DNA from: Clostridiales bacterium
GTDB taxonomy: Bacteria > Bacillota > Clostridia > Christensenellales > Aristaeellaceae
Length of the DNA stretch: 16,184 nucleotides
Assembly: GCA_004556545.1 (NCBI GenBank)
Contig: SFGO01000056.1
Coordinates: 1-16,184, forward strand
Reading direction: 5' to 3'
The notes under the pieces were generated by a model. The model did not search any database. It was not told where the DNA came from and saw only the letters and a program-made list of their open reading frames with translations. Positions 1 to 7,247 of the stretch are shown piece by piece (the stretch's first letter is position 1; the number at the start of each line of letters is the position of its first letter). The position numbers and the translations under genes were made by a program.

Positions 1-124
1 CTTTCGGTTGGTTTGTGTCAACTCTACTATACCACATGGAGTCCTCCGGTCTCTTTCTTTTGCCCTTACTGTCCAATATGTATTGTAGCTCTACAGCCGC
101 CGGGTGTAACATTCCGCTTCCGGC
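1..124. other. Upstream non-coding segment, no gene recognised
   Basis: This stretch is more AT-rich than the rest of the window. An open frame runs through it into maf, but I see no protein family in its translation and the maf ribosome site lies further down, so I treat it as non-coding. A TGTCAA at 16-21 is TTGACA on the minus strand and could be the -35 of a leftward gene lying outside the window. A short inverted repeat, TGTA-GCTC-TACA, sits at 84-95. Nothing else is supported. Confidence 0.4.
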
Positions 125-153
125 TTTTCCAATCCGGGAAACTATGCTATAAT
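125..153 (+). promoter_or_regulatory. Putative sigma-A extended -10 promoter for the maf-mre operon
   Basis: TATAAT at 148-153 is preceded by TGC (145-147), which makes an extended -10 box. The -35 region at 17 bp spacing (125-130, TTTTCC) is poor, as is common for extended -10 promoters. Transcription would start near 160, leaving a leader of about 50 nt before maf. It is the only clear promoter before the whole maf-to-PAP2 gene run, whose genes are closely spaced and share one strand. Confidence 0.6.
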
Positions 154-210
154 GAATTGTTAGGCAGACTTTTGACTGCCGCGGCAAGCGCCTGTGAAGG
201 AGGGGTTTCC

Positions 211-807
211 ATGAAGTGCCCGGAGCATTCCGTTTCTCAGCCGCTGGTGCTGGCTTCCGCGTCTCCCAGACGGCTGGAACTGCTGTCCCTGCTGGGCGTT
301 CCCTTCGAGGTGATTCCCTCTCAGGCGGAGGAAAACGACGTTTCCGGCAGCGGCCGGGAGCGGGTGCGGGTGCTGGCGCGGCGCAAGGGCGAGGAGGTTT
401 TCGCCCGCCTGCCGGGACGGGCCGTTCTGGCCGCCGATACGCTGGTCTGTGTGGAAAACGAGGTGCTGGGGAAACCTGCGGATGAGGCCGACGCCGCACG
501 GATGATCCGGCTGCTCAGCGGCAAAAGCCACTGGGTCTATACCGGCGTCTGCCTGCTTCTGCCGGACGGAAGTGTTCGGGAGGAAGTCTGCGGCACCGAG
601 GTATGCTTCGCAGAATTGGAGGAGGAAGAGATTCTGCGCTATGCCGCCTCCGGCGAGCCTTTGGACAAGGCCGGGGCTTACGCGGTGCAGGGCCGGGCGG
701 GCGCGTTCGTCCGTTCCATTCACGGCAGCCCGACCAACGTGATCGGCCTGCCGCTGGAAACCGTGGCGCGGATGCTGCGGGAAGCGGGCTGGCGGCTGTT
801 TGACTGA
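211..807 (+). CDS. maf: Maf family nucleoside triphosphate pyrophosphatase
   Basis: Maf proteins hydrolyse non-canonical or modified nucleoside triphosphates (dTTP/UTP for the YhdE type) to monophosphates in the cytosol; in Bacillus subtilis Maf is linked to septum arrest. The 198-residue protein has the family signature SASPRR at residues 16-21, the acidic active-site motif AADT with Asp76, GKP at 87-89, TGV at 111-113 and a late DKAGAYAVQG segment. The length is normal for the family. ATG 211 is chosen because AAGGAGG at 197-203 lies just before it and because homology begins there; the open frame extends upstream to 13 without family similarity. It is the first gene of the operon, 55 nt before mreB, a classic maf-mreB neighbourhood. 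radC, often found between them, is absent. The exact substrate (YhdE versus YceF type) is inferred, not proven. Confidence 0.93.
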   Translation: MKCPEHSVSQPLVLASASPRRLELLSLLGVPFEVIPSQAEENDVSGSGRERVRVLARRKGEEVFARLPGRAVLAADTLVCVENEVLGKPADEADAARMIRLLSGKSHWVYTGVCLLLPDGSVREEVCGTEVCFAELEEEEILRYAASGEPLDKAGAYAVQGRAGAFVRSIHGSPTNVIGLPLETVARMLREAGWRLFD

Positions 808-862
808 AAAAAGACGAGCATGATGGATGATAGACTGACAAGAATAGATTGGATGTGATTCC

Positions 863-1891
863 GTGGGCTTTATAGCGCACGATCTGGGCGTTGATCTGGG
901 CACCAGCAACACGCTGGTTTACGTCCGGCATAAAGGCATTGTGATCAATGAACCCACCATCGTAGTGGTGGACGCCGCCAACGAGCGCAGGGTGCGCGCC
1001 GTGGGCGACGACGCGAAGGTCATGCTGGGCCGCACCACCGACGGCGTGATGGCCGTCCGCCCCATGCGGGAGGGCGTGATTACCGACTTTGACATGACGG
1101 GCATTCTGATTCAGTATTTTATGCGCAAGGCTATCGGCTCCAGCTATCTGCTGAGGCCCCGGCTGTTTTTGAGCTACCCCTGCTCCATTTCCGCCATTGA
1201 GCGGCGGGCCGTAGGCGAGGCGGCCAAGTATGCAGGAGCCCGCAAGGTCTATCTGGTGGAGAAGCCCTTTGCGGCGGCGCTGGGCTGCGGCCTGCCTGTT
1301 TTTGAGCCCAACGGCTGCATGGTGGTGGACATCGGCGGCGGCACTACCGACGTGGCCGTGGTTTCGCTGGGCGGCGTGGTCATCAGCCACTCCATCCGCG
1401 TGGGCGGCGTGAAGATGGATGAAGCCATCATCAACTATATCAAGCGGGAATTCAATATCATGATCGGCGACCGCACCGCCGAGGAGGTCAAGCTGGATCT
1501 GGGCTCCGCCCTGCCGCTCCACGGCGAGCGCCGGGCCCGCATCCGCGGCCGGGATATGGTCACCAACCTGCCCCAAACCACGGAGATCACCTCCACCCAG
1601 ATCTACGAAGCCATTCAGGAACCCTGTCAGGCCATTCTGCGGGCCATCAAGTGGGTGCTGGAACGCACGCCGCCGGAGCTGGCGGCAGACGTGATGCACC
1701 ACGGCATCTATCTGACCGGCGGCGGCTCCCTGCTTTACGGCATGGATCAGATGATCGCCAGCGAGCTGGGCATCCCGGTGCTTCTGTCCAAGGAGCCTAC
1801 GGACTGCGCGGCGCTGGGCCTTGGCAACATCATTGAAAACTACGACCTGCTGCAGCATCTGGGCCGCAACAGCTTCCTGCACGAATTCTGA
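863..1891 (+). CDS. mreB: Rod shape-determining protein MreB (actin-like)
   Basis: MreB is a bacterial actin that forms membrane-bound filaments guiding the RodA-PBP2 cell-wall elongation machine. The 342-residue protein has the phosphate-1 loop DLGTSNT (11-17), the phosphate-2 loop DIGGGTTD (156-163) and an adenosine motif TGGGSLL in the C-terminal third, in the order of the family, and is close to the usual length (about 337). The start is GTG 863; the preceding ribosome site is weak (GGATGTGAT at 851-859), but no better in-frame start exists. One oddity is seen: the family motif E-E-P before subdomain IIA reads E-K-P, with Lys134 where the residue just before Pro is normally Glu, the position thought to position the hydrolytic water. 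Mbl or MreBH paralogue identity cannot be excluded, but the mreC-mreD context favours mreB. Confidence 0.95.
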   Translation: MGFIAHDLGVDLGTSNTLVYVRHKGIVINEPTIVVVDAANERRVRAVGDDAKVMLGRTTDGVMAVRPMREGVITDFDMTGILIQYFMRKAIGSSYLLRPRLFLSYPCSISAIERRAVGEAAKYAGARKVYLVEKPFAAALGCGLPVFEPNGCMVVDIGGGTTDVAVVSLGGVVISHSIRVGGVKMDEAIINYIKREFNIMIGDRTAEEVKLDLGSALPLHGERRARIRGRDMVTNLPQTTEITSTQIYEAIQEPCQAILRAIKWVLERTPPELAADVMHHGIYLTGGGSLLYGMDQMIASELGIPVLLSKEPTDCAALGLGNIIENYDLLQHLGRNSFLHEF

Positions 1892-1931
1892 TGGAATATG
1901 CGACTTTGGCTGAATATCCGGAGGTGAACCC

Positions 1932-3158
1932 ATGAAGCTGAGAGTTCCGAAAAAAGAGCGGCGCAAGAGCGGCGACAGCCGGGGGAAGCACATCCTGCGC
2001 AATGTGCTAATCGTGCTGAGCGTCCTGATAGTGATGGCGCTGGCGGGCACTCACCTGCTCAAACTCATCACCGGCAATGAAATGCTGGCCATTCCGGAAA
2101 ACGGCGTAGCTGCTGTGGTCACGCCGCTGCAGAGCGGTTTTGCTTCCGTGGTCAACTGGATCAGCGATTATTTTTACACATTGAAACTGCGCTCCCGGCT
2201 GGAATTGGAGTATAATAATCTTCGGCAGGAGAATGAGCAGCTCACCTATCAGGCGATGCTGGCGGGGGAATTGCAGCACAAACTCAGTGTTTACGAGAAC
2301 CTGTTTGACGAAGTTTCCGACAACGAACAGCTTAATCCGCTGGTGGCGACGGTCATCGGCCGGGAAAGCGGCAACTACTTTTCCGTTTTTACCATCAACA
2401 AGGGCACCCGGGACGGCATAAAGGACTACATGGCCGTCACCATGAGCGGCGCTCTGGTGGGCTATACCTACAACACCAAAACCACCAGCGCTTCCGTGCG
2501 TACCATCATCGACAGCGAGGCCAGCATCGCCGGTCTGATTTCCACCTCCCGGGATCAGGGCACGGTGCGGGGCACGCTGGGCATCGATGGTCAGCCCATG
2601 TGCCGCATGTATTACCTGCCGGAAGAAAACCTGCCCCGCCCCGGCGACCAGGTGGTCACCTCCGGCGTGGGCATGTCCTTCCCCAAGGGCATCCCCATCG
2701 GTACCGTGCGGGAAAGCACCCGCGGCATGGAGAGCAACAAGCAGTATATCGTGGTGGAGCCTTCCGCCGATTTCCAGCACATCGAGTACGTGATCGTGCT
2801 GCGCTACCAGCCCGAGGCCGAGGCGGTGGAGGACCGCTCCTCCAGCTCCGATTCCCTGACGCTGGTGCCGCTGGAGTCCATCCAGCCCGTGCCCACCGTG
2901 CTCATCGGCAGCGATACCTACCAGCTGGCTCCCACGCCTACGCCCAGCCCGGAACCGACCCTCGCCCCCGACGAAACGCCCGCTCCCACCGGCGCGGCTA
3001 CCCCCCGGCCTACCTCCGGCTCCGGCAGCTATGAGTATCAGGTGCCGTCCAGCCTGCAAAACGGCGCAACGAACAACAGCTACGGCTTCACGCTGGCTCC
3101 CACCGCCACGCCCACGCCGACGGCCCCGCCGCTGGATCTGTCAGTAGAGGAGGACTGA
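1932..3158 (+). CDS. mreC: Rod shape-determining protein MreC, with long Thr/Pro tail
   Basis: MreC is a bitopic membrane protein that connects MreB to PBP2 and activates it outside the membrane. In the 408-residue product I see a basic N-terminus (1-20), a membrane segment (21-45), a probable coiled coil (about 84-125) and the beta-rich MreC core (about 135-292) containing conserved-looking text such as GDQVVTSG and FPKGIPIG. The core ends near residue 292. About 115 extra residues follow, rich in Thr, Pro, Ser and Ala with several TPTP and APTP runs, and would lie outside the membrane. Usual MreC proteins are about 280-300 residues, so this tail is an extension. The start is fixed by GGAGGTG at 1920-1926, 5 nt before ATG. 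It follows mreB by 40 nt, and mreD starts 2 nt after its stop. Confidence 0.94.
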   Translation: MKLRVPKKERRKSGDSRGKHILRNVLIVLSVLIVMALAGTHLLKLITGNEMLAIPENGVAAVVTPLQSGFASVVNWISDYFYTLKLRSRLELEYNNLRQENEQLTYQAMLAGELQHKLSVYENLFDEVSDNEQLNPLVATVIGRESGNYFSVFTINKGTRDGIKDYMAVTMSGALVGYTYNTKTTSASVRTIIDSEASIAGLISTSRDQGTVRGTLGIDGQPMCRMYYLPEENLPRPGDQVVTSGVGMSFPKGIPIGTVRESTRGMESNKQYIVVEPSADFQHIEYVIVLRYQPEAEAVEDRSSSSDSLTLVPLESIQPVPTVLIGSDTYQLAPTPTPSPEPTLAPDETPAPTGAATPRPTSGSGSYEYQVPSSLQNGATNNSYGFTLAPTATPTPTAPPLDLSVEED

Positions 3159-3160
3159 CC

Positions 3161-3706
3161 GTGTTTGCAAAAGCCCTGAAAGTCGCCGTGCTGACGCTGC
3201 TGGCCTATCTTCTGCAGGCCACGGCGGTGGAATACCTCTCCATTGCGGACGTGGCCCCCAATCTGGCGCTGGTCATCATCGCCATCGCCACCGTGGCGCT
3301 GGGCCGCAAGTATACCTTCGTCATGGCCCTGACCGTGGGCTACCTGATCGAGATCATGACCCCCATGCTGGATTACATCAGCCTGATTCTGTATCCCGTG
3401 GCGGCCATGCTCAGCGCACTGGTTTTCTCCGACAAGAGCGAGCGCAAGCTGGAAGAAGAGCGCACGCTGGGCCGCCGAACCGGCCAGTGGAATCCTCATC
3501 TGCGCACCCCCCTGTGCGCGGCCCTCAGCGTGGCGGTCTTTGAAGCCGTTCACCTGCTTTACACCTACCTGAGCGGCGTTTCGCTGGACGCGGGCCACTG
3601 GCAACGCGCCCTGACGGACGTTCTGTACTCCATGGTACTGGCCGGGGTGCTGCAATTCCCCGTGCGCTGGTGGCTGGGGGTCTACAAACTGAAAAAGGCC
3701 CGATAA
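3161..3706 (+). CDS. mreD: Rod shape-determining protein MreD
   Basis: MreD is a small integral membrane partner of MreC and PBP2 in the elongasome. The 181-residue protein has about six hydrophobic segments (approximately 7-27, 33-48, 52-68, 72-92, 117-138 and 147-170) and the typical motif of a Pro followed by an Asn/Asp-Leu at the start of the second segment (APNLAL, residues 32-37). A charged loop of about 25 residues near 90-115 separates the fourth and fifth segments. The start is GTG 3161; AGAGGAGG at 3146-3153, inside the end of mreC, is 7 nt upstream, so the two genes are probably translationally coupled. MreD sequences are weakly conserved, and the call rests on size, topology and position between mreC and PBP2. 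Confidence 0.9.
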   Translation: MFAKALKVAVLTLLAYLLQATAVEYLSIADVAPNLALVIIAIATVALGRKYTFVMALTVGYLIEIMTPMLDYISLILYPVAAMLSALVFSDKSERKLEEERTLGRRTGQWNPHLRTPLCAALSVAVFEAVHLLYTYLSGVSLDAGHWQRALTDVLYSMVLAGVLQFPVRWWLGVYKLKKAR

Positions 3707-3749
3707 GCGGCCGCCCCTTTTGATTTCCCCCGAAAGGAGGTCTTTTCCC

Positions 3750-6344
3750 ATGCGAAACCGATTTGGCCGCCGTGAAAAGCGGGAAGGCTACAACCTGAAC
3801 GGCCGGTATATTTTTGTGCTGGTCGTGATCCTGGGCATGTTCGCCTATTTGTTCAGCGGCCTGGCGGAGCTGCAGCTCCGTTCCAGCGACACCTATGAGG
3901 AAAAAGCGGAAAGCCGCCGCACCACCACCGTGGTGCTTCGCGGCAGCCGCGGCATGATTACCGACGCGGACGCCGTGATTCTGGCCAAGGACGAGCCCAT
4001 TTACAACGTCACCTTTTACCGGGACGCCAGCCAGAACAGCCAGTCCCAGTACCGCAACTTTACCCTGTCCATTCAGCAGGCCATCCAGATCATCGAGGGC
4101 AACGGCAGCCAGCTGTCCGTCAGCTTCGTCATCCGCCGCAATGAAGAGACCAACGAATGGGAATTCTTCTTCGGCTCCGGGGTCAGCGAAAGCGTCCTGC
4201 AGACCCGGGAAAACCAGTGGCGGGACAACAACTACTTTACCGTTACCAGCGTGCCCACCGCCGCCGACGCCATGACGCGGCTGAAAAAGCGCTACAAGAT
4301 CGCCAACAGCGTGGAGGAGCGGGAGCAGAACCGCCGGGAGGCCGAGGCCGCCGGACGTTCCTATGTGGAAGACGTGATTCTGGATGAGGAGACCATGCTG
4401 AAGGTCATGGCCGTGTACTCCGAAATGCAGATGAACCTGTTCAACTCCCAGCCCATCGTCATCGCCAAGGATGTGCCTTACGAAACCGTGATTGAGATCG
4501 AAACCAAGTCCATGACCCTGAGCGGCATGGAGATCGCCGTGGGCACCAAGCGGGTCTATCCCCGGTCTACGCTGGCGGCGCAGGTCATCGGCTACATGGG
4601 CGCTATCCCTTCCGCCGAGAAATGGGCCGAGCTGGAGAAAAAAGGCTATAAATACAGCGATACCATCGGCGTGGACGGCATTGAAGCCTCCATGGAGGAC
4701 TGGCTGACCCAGAACAGCGACCTGCGTCAGGGCTACCGGGTGGTGGAGCGCGACCGGGTGGGCAAGATCACCCGGGAGCTGAGCTACACCGAGCCCCAGG
4801 ATGGCAACAACGTGAAGCTGACCATCGTGGCCAGCTATCAGCAGCAGGCGGAGCGCGCGCTGGCCGAGAACGTGGCCTCGGTGCGCACCTCTCAGGAAAA
4901 GAAGCTGATGGATAACACCTGGCTGGAAAAAAACAAGTCCATCATCGAAAACCGCAACTGGGAGCAATATCCCCTGTCGCTGGCCCAGCGGGCCGCCATG
5001 ACGGTTATCGACATGGAGGGCCGGGTGCTGGCCATGGCCAACTATCCCACCTTCGACCTGAACGCCCTGACGGCGGCGGGGAAGGAAAGCCGAGAGATTC
5101 TGTCGGATACCCGCAATGTGCTGATGAACTACAACATCCACGCCCGCGGCACCCCCGGCTCCATTTTCAAGATGGTTTCCGGCCTGGGCGCGCTGATTGA
5201 GGGCGAACTTTACACCAACGAGACCATCTCCGACGGCGGCTACTTTACCAAATATAACTCGGACCTTTCCACGGCGCCCAAGTGTTGGATCTCCGAATCC
5301 CAGCGGCACAAGCACCAGCACCAGACCATTGTGCAGGGCCTTTCCAACAGCTGCAACTACTTTTTCTACACGCTGGGCGACCGTCTGGGCGAAACCCGGC
5401 TGTACCAGTACGCCGCCAACTTCGGCTTCACCAGCAAAACGGGCATCGACCTGCCCGGCGAGGTGCGCAGCGTAGTGGGCTGCCAGACCAGCCTGTACGA
5501 CCCGGACAAGGCCATGGACGAAGCCTCGCAGGATACGTCCATGCCCATCATCGTATTCAACTCCATCAAGAAGCACCTGCGCAATCAGGGCGCCAGCCGC
5601 AACATCACCTATGACGACGAGCGCCTGAACCGCTGCGTCAAGCGGCTGATGGATATGGCCGTCAACACCAGCCAGACGGACTGGGTGCAGTCCATGCGCC
5701 CCATCCTGATGGAAGAACTGAACATGACCCGGGAAATGGTTCATAAGCAGGTGGTTATCGGCGATACCTACAACTACCTGAACGACATCAAGTGGGGCGG
5801 CAGCCAGACCATTCAGGTCGCCATCGGGCAGTCCATCACCACCGTCACGCCCGCAGCCGTTGCCCGTTACGTAGCGGCGATAGGCAACGGCGGCAAGGTG
5901 TACAACCTGACCATTGTGGACTCCATCACCTCCCCCGAAGGCGATATCGTCAGCCAGCGCACGCCGTCGCTGATGCACGACTTCGGCGAGGATTCCCCCA
6001 ATACGGAAGAGTATCTGTCCTACATTCTTCAGGGGATGGAGGGCGTCGTTGACGAAAGCGGTACTGCTGCCCGGTACTTCCGCAGATGGAAGTATCGAGA
6101 GGATGTCTGCGCAAAAACAGGAACCGCTGAAGTCACCACGCTGGATCTGGAGAACAACGCATGGTTCGTTATGCTGGCTCCCAAGGACAACCCGGAGATC
6201 GCCGTGGCGGTGTTCATCCCCAGCGGCCTGTCCGGCGGTATGGCGGGGGTCGCGGCCCGGGAATTTGTGGAATGGTACATGGATCAGAAGAGCCTGCGCT
6301 CGGTGGATGTGACGTTCCCGTCCGGCAACATGCTGGCCCCGTAA
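3750..6344 (+). CDS. mrdA: Penicillin-binding protein 2 (class B transpeptidase, elongasome)
   Basis: PBP2 is the monofunctional D,D-transpeptidase that crosslinks the glycan strands made by RodA. The 864-residue protein has a cytosolic basic start, one membrane anchor (19-40), a PBP dimerisation domain opening with RGSRGMITD (64-72), and a C-terminal transpeptidase domain with the three catalytic motifs: S-I-F-K (catalytic Ser471, Lys474), S-C-N (534-536) and K-T-G-T (789-792). It is longer than E. coli PBP2 (633) or B. subtilis PbpA (about 716). Part of the excess is a polar, helix-like block of about 90 residues (590-680) between the SxN motif and the conserved IGQ...VTP strand. ATG 3750 has AAAGGAGG at 3733-3740, 9 nt away; an in-frame TTG at 3720 lies before this ribosome site and is unlikely. 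Neighbours mreD and rodA support the elongation rather than the division role. Confidence 0.93.
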   Translation: MRNRFGRREKREGYNLNGRYIFVLVVILGMFAYLFSGLAELQLRSSDTYEEKAESRRTTTVVLRGSRGMITDADAVILAKDEPIYNVTFYRDASQNSQSQYRNFTLSIQQAIQIIEGNGSQLSVSFVIRRNEETNEWEFFFGSGVSESVLQTRENQWRDNNYFTVTSVPTAADAMTRLKKRYKIANSVEEREQNRREAEAAGRSYVEDVILDEETMLKVMAVYSEMQMNLFNSQPIVIAKDVPYETVIEIETKSMTLSGMEIAVGTKRVYPRSTLAAQVIGYMGAIPSAEKWAELEKKGYKYSDTIGVDGIEASMEDWLTQNSDLRQGYRVVERDRVGKITRELSYTEPQDGNNVKLTIVASYQQQAERALAENVASVRTSQEKKLMDNTWLEKNKSIIENRNWEQYPLSLAQRAAMTVIDMEGRVLAMANYPTFDLNALTAAGKESREILSDTRNVLMNYNIHARGTPGSIFKMVSGLGALIEGELYTNETISDGGYFTKYNSDLSTAPKCWISESQRHKHQHQTIVQGLSNSCNYFFYTLGDRLGETRLYQYAANFGFTSKTGIDLPGEVRSVVGCQTSLYDPDKAMDEASQDTSMPIIVFNSIKKHLRNQGASRNITYDDERLNRCVKRLMDMAVNTSQTDWVQSMRPILMEELNMTREMVHKQVVIGDTYNYLNDIKWGGSQTIQVAIGQSITTVTPAAVARYVAAIGNGGKVYNLTIVDSITSPEGDIVSQRTPSLMHDFGEDSPNTEEYLSYILQGMEGVVDESGTAARYFRRWKYREDVCAKTGTAEVTTLDLENNAWFVMLAPKDNPEIAVAVFIPSGLSGGMAGVAAREFVEWYMDQKSLRSVDVTFPSGNMLAP

Positions 6345-6394
6345 AGGCAAGAATTTCCCCCAAAGGCATTCCCTAAGAAGAAAGGAAAACCAAC

Positions 6395-7174
6395 ATGAGT
6401 CAATCCTGGCTGATCGCGTCCGGCAAGGGCGGCGTGGGAAAATCCATGGTCACGGCGGCGCTGGGCGTGGCGCTGGCCCGCAAGAGTATGCAATGCTGCT
6501 GCGTGGACGCGGATCTGGGCCTGCGGGACCTGGATATGGTGCTGGGACTGCAAAGCCGGGTGGTGTACGACATGATGGACGTGGTGCGCCACGACTGCAA
6601 GGTGCGCTCCGCGCTGGTCAGCCATACCCGGTATGAGAACCTTTCCCTGCTGCCCGCCTCCCAAAGCGCCCGGGCCAAGGATCTGGACGGCGAGTCCTTC
6701 GGCCGGATCATCCATAAGCTGAAGAAGCGCTACGGCTATATCCTGACCGACGCGCCCGCCGGGGTGGACCGGGGCCTGCGCAATCTGGTGCCCGCCAGCG
6801 ACCACTGCATTCTGGTGGTCACGCCGGACGACGTGGCCATCCGGGACGCGGAGCGGGTGCTGGCCGTTTTGGAAGCGGAAGGCAAGGGACGGCCCATGCT
6901 GATTGTGAACCGGGTGGTGGAAAAGCTGGTGGCCCGAAACGACATGTACAGCCCCCAGACGGTTGCCAGCACGCTGGATATTCCCCTGCTGGGCTACATT
7001 CCCGAGGACGGCAAGATCACCGAATGCCTGTGCCGCCACGAAAGCTTTATGGAAATGGACTGCCCGGCCAGCCGGGCGATTGAGCGCATCTGCCTGCGGT
7101 TTTTGGGCGAATATGTACCCATGCCCTCGCCCCGGATGCGCCATGGCTGGTTCCACCGTTCGACGCATTACTGA
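6395..7174 (+). CDS. minD: Septum site-determining ATPase MinD
   Basis: MinD is a membrane-associated deviant Walker A ATPase that, with MinC, blocks division away from mid-cell. The 259-residue protein shows the deviant P-loop GKGGVGKS (10-17, with the signature Lys11), the VDADLGLRDLD motif (37-47) and the switch II motif TDAPAG (118-123; usually DSPAG). Length and these motifs fit MinD better than ParA or MipZ. The C-terminal tip (R-H-G-W-F-H-R-S, 249-256) may be the membrane-targeting helix, but it is shorter and more His-rich than known ones. AAGGAA at 6382-6387 is 7 nt before ATG. The gene lies 50 nt after PBP2 and before rodA, as in many clostridial mre-min clusters, yet no minC or minE is present beside it, so its job as a division inhibitor here is uncertain. 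Confidence 0.9.
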   Translation: MSQSWLIASGKGGVGKSMVTAALGVALARKSMQCCCVDADLGLRDLDMVLGLQSRVVYDMMDVVRHDCKVRSALVSHTRYENLSLLPASQSARAKDLDGESFGRIIHKLKKRYGYILTDAPAGVDRGLRNLVPASDHCILVVTPDDVAIRDAERVLAVLEAEGKGRPMLIVNRVVEKLVARNDMYSPQTVASTLDIPLLGYIPEDGKITECLCRHESFMEMDCPASRAIERICLRFLGEYVPMPSPRMRHGWFHRSTHY

Positions 7175-7182
7175 CTTTTGAC

Positions 7183-7220
7183 GGCTTTTCCATCATCCTA
7201 TATCATCCTATGGAAAAGTC
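7183..7220 (+). repeat. Inverted repeat with tandem decamer between minD and rodA
   Basis: CTTTTCCAT (7185-7193) is matched by ATGGAAAAG (7210-7218), and the stem can extend by G-U and G-C to 7183/7220, giving about 11 bp. The loop is made from two perfect back-to-back copies of ATCATCCTAT (7192-7201 and 7202-7211), whose ends form part of the stem. There is no U tract after it, so it does not look like an intrinsic terminator. It ends 27 nt before the rodA start and could affect rodA translation or mRNA processing. Confidence 0.6.
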
Positions 7221-7247
7221 CGCCGGAAAGGATGTGGTTTTTCTCTC

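Noticed and set aside
800..832. Internal promoter before mreB (TTGACT at 800-805)
   Set aside because: No acceptable -10 box lies at 16-18 bp spacing; the nearest candidates are at 20 bp or more.
515..2050. A 511-codon minus-strand frame opposite mreB, with similar ones opposite mreC, minD and rodA
   Set aside because: Compositional shadows of GC-rich genes; none has a recognisable product or a proper initiation site.
3695..3725. Possible terminator between mreD and PBP2
   Set aside because: Only a 4-bp GGCC self-complementary stem with a broken T run; too weak, and it would split the operon before a gene with a coupled function.
3525..6350. A 941-codon open frame on the minus strand opposite mreD and PBP2
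   Set aside because: PBP2 on the plus strand has all catalytic motifs and a strong ribosome site; the antisense translation is low-complexity and shows no family.
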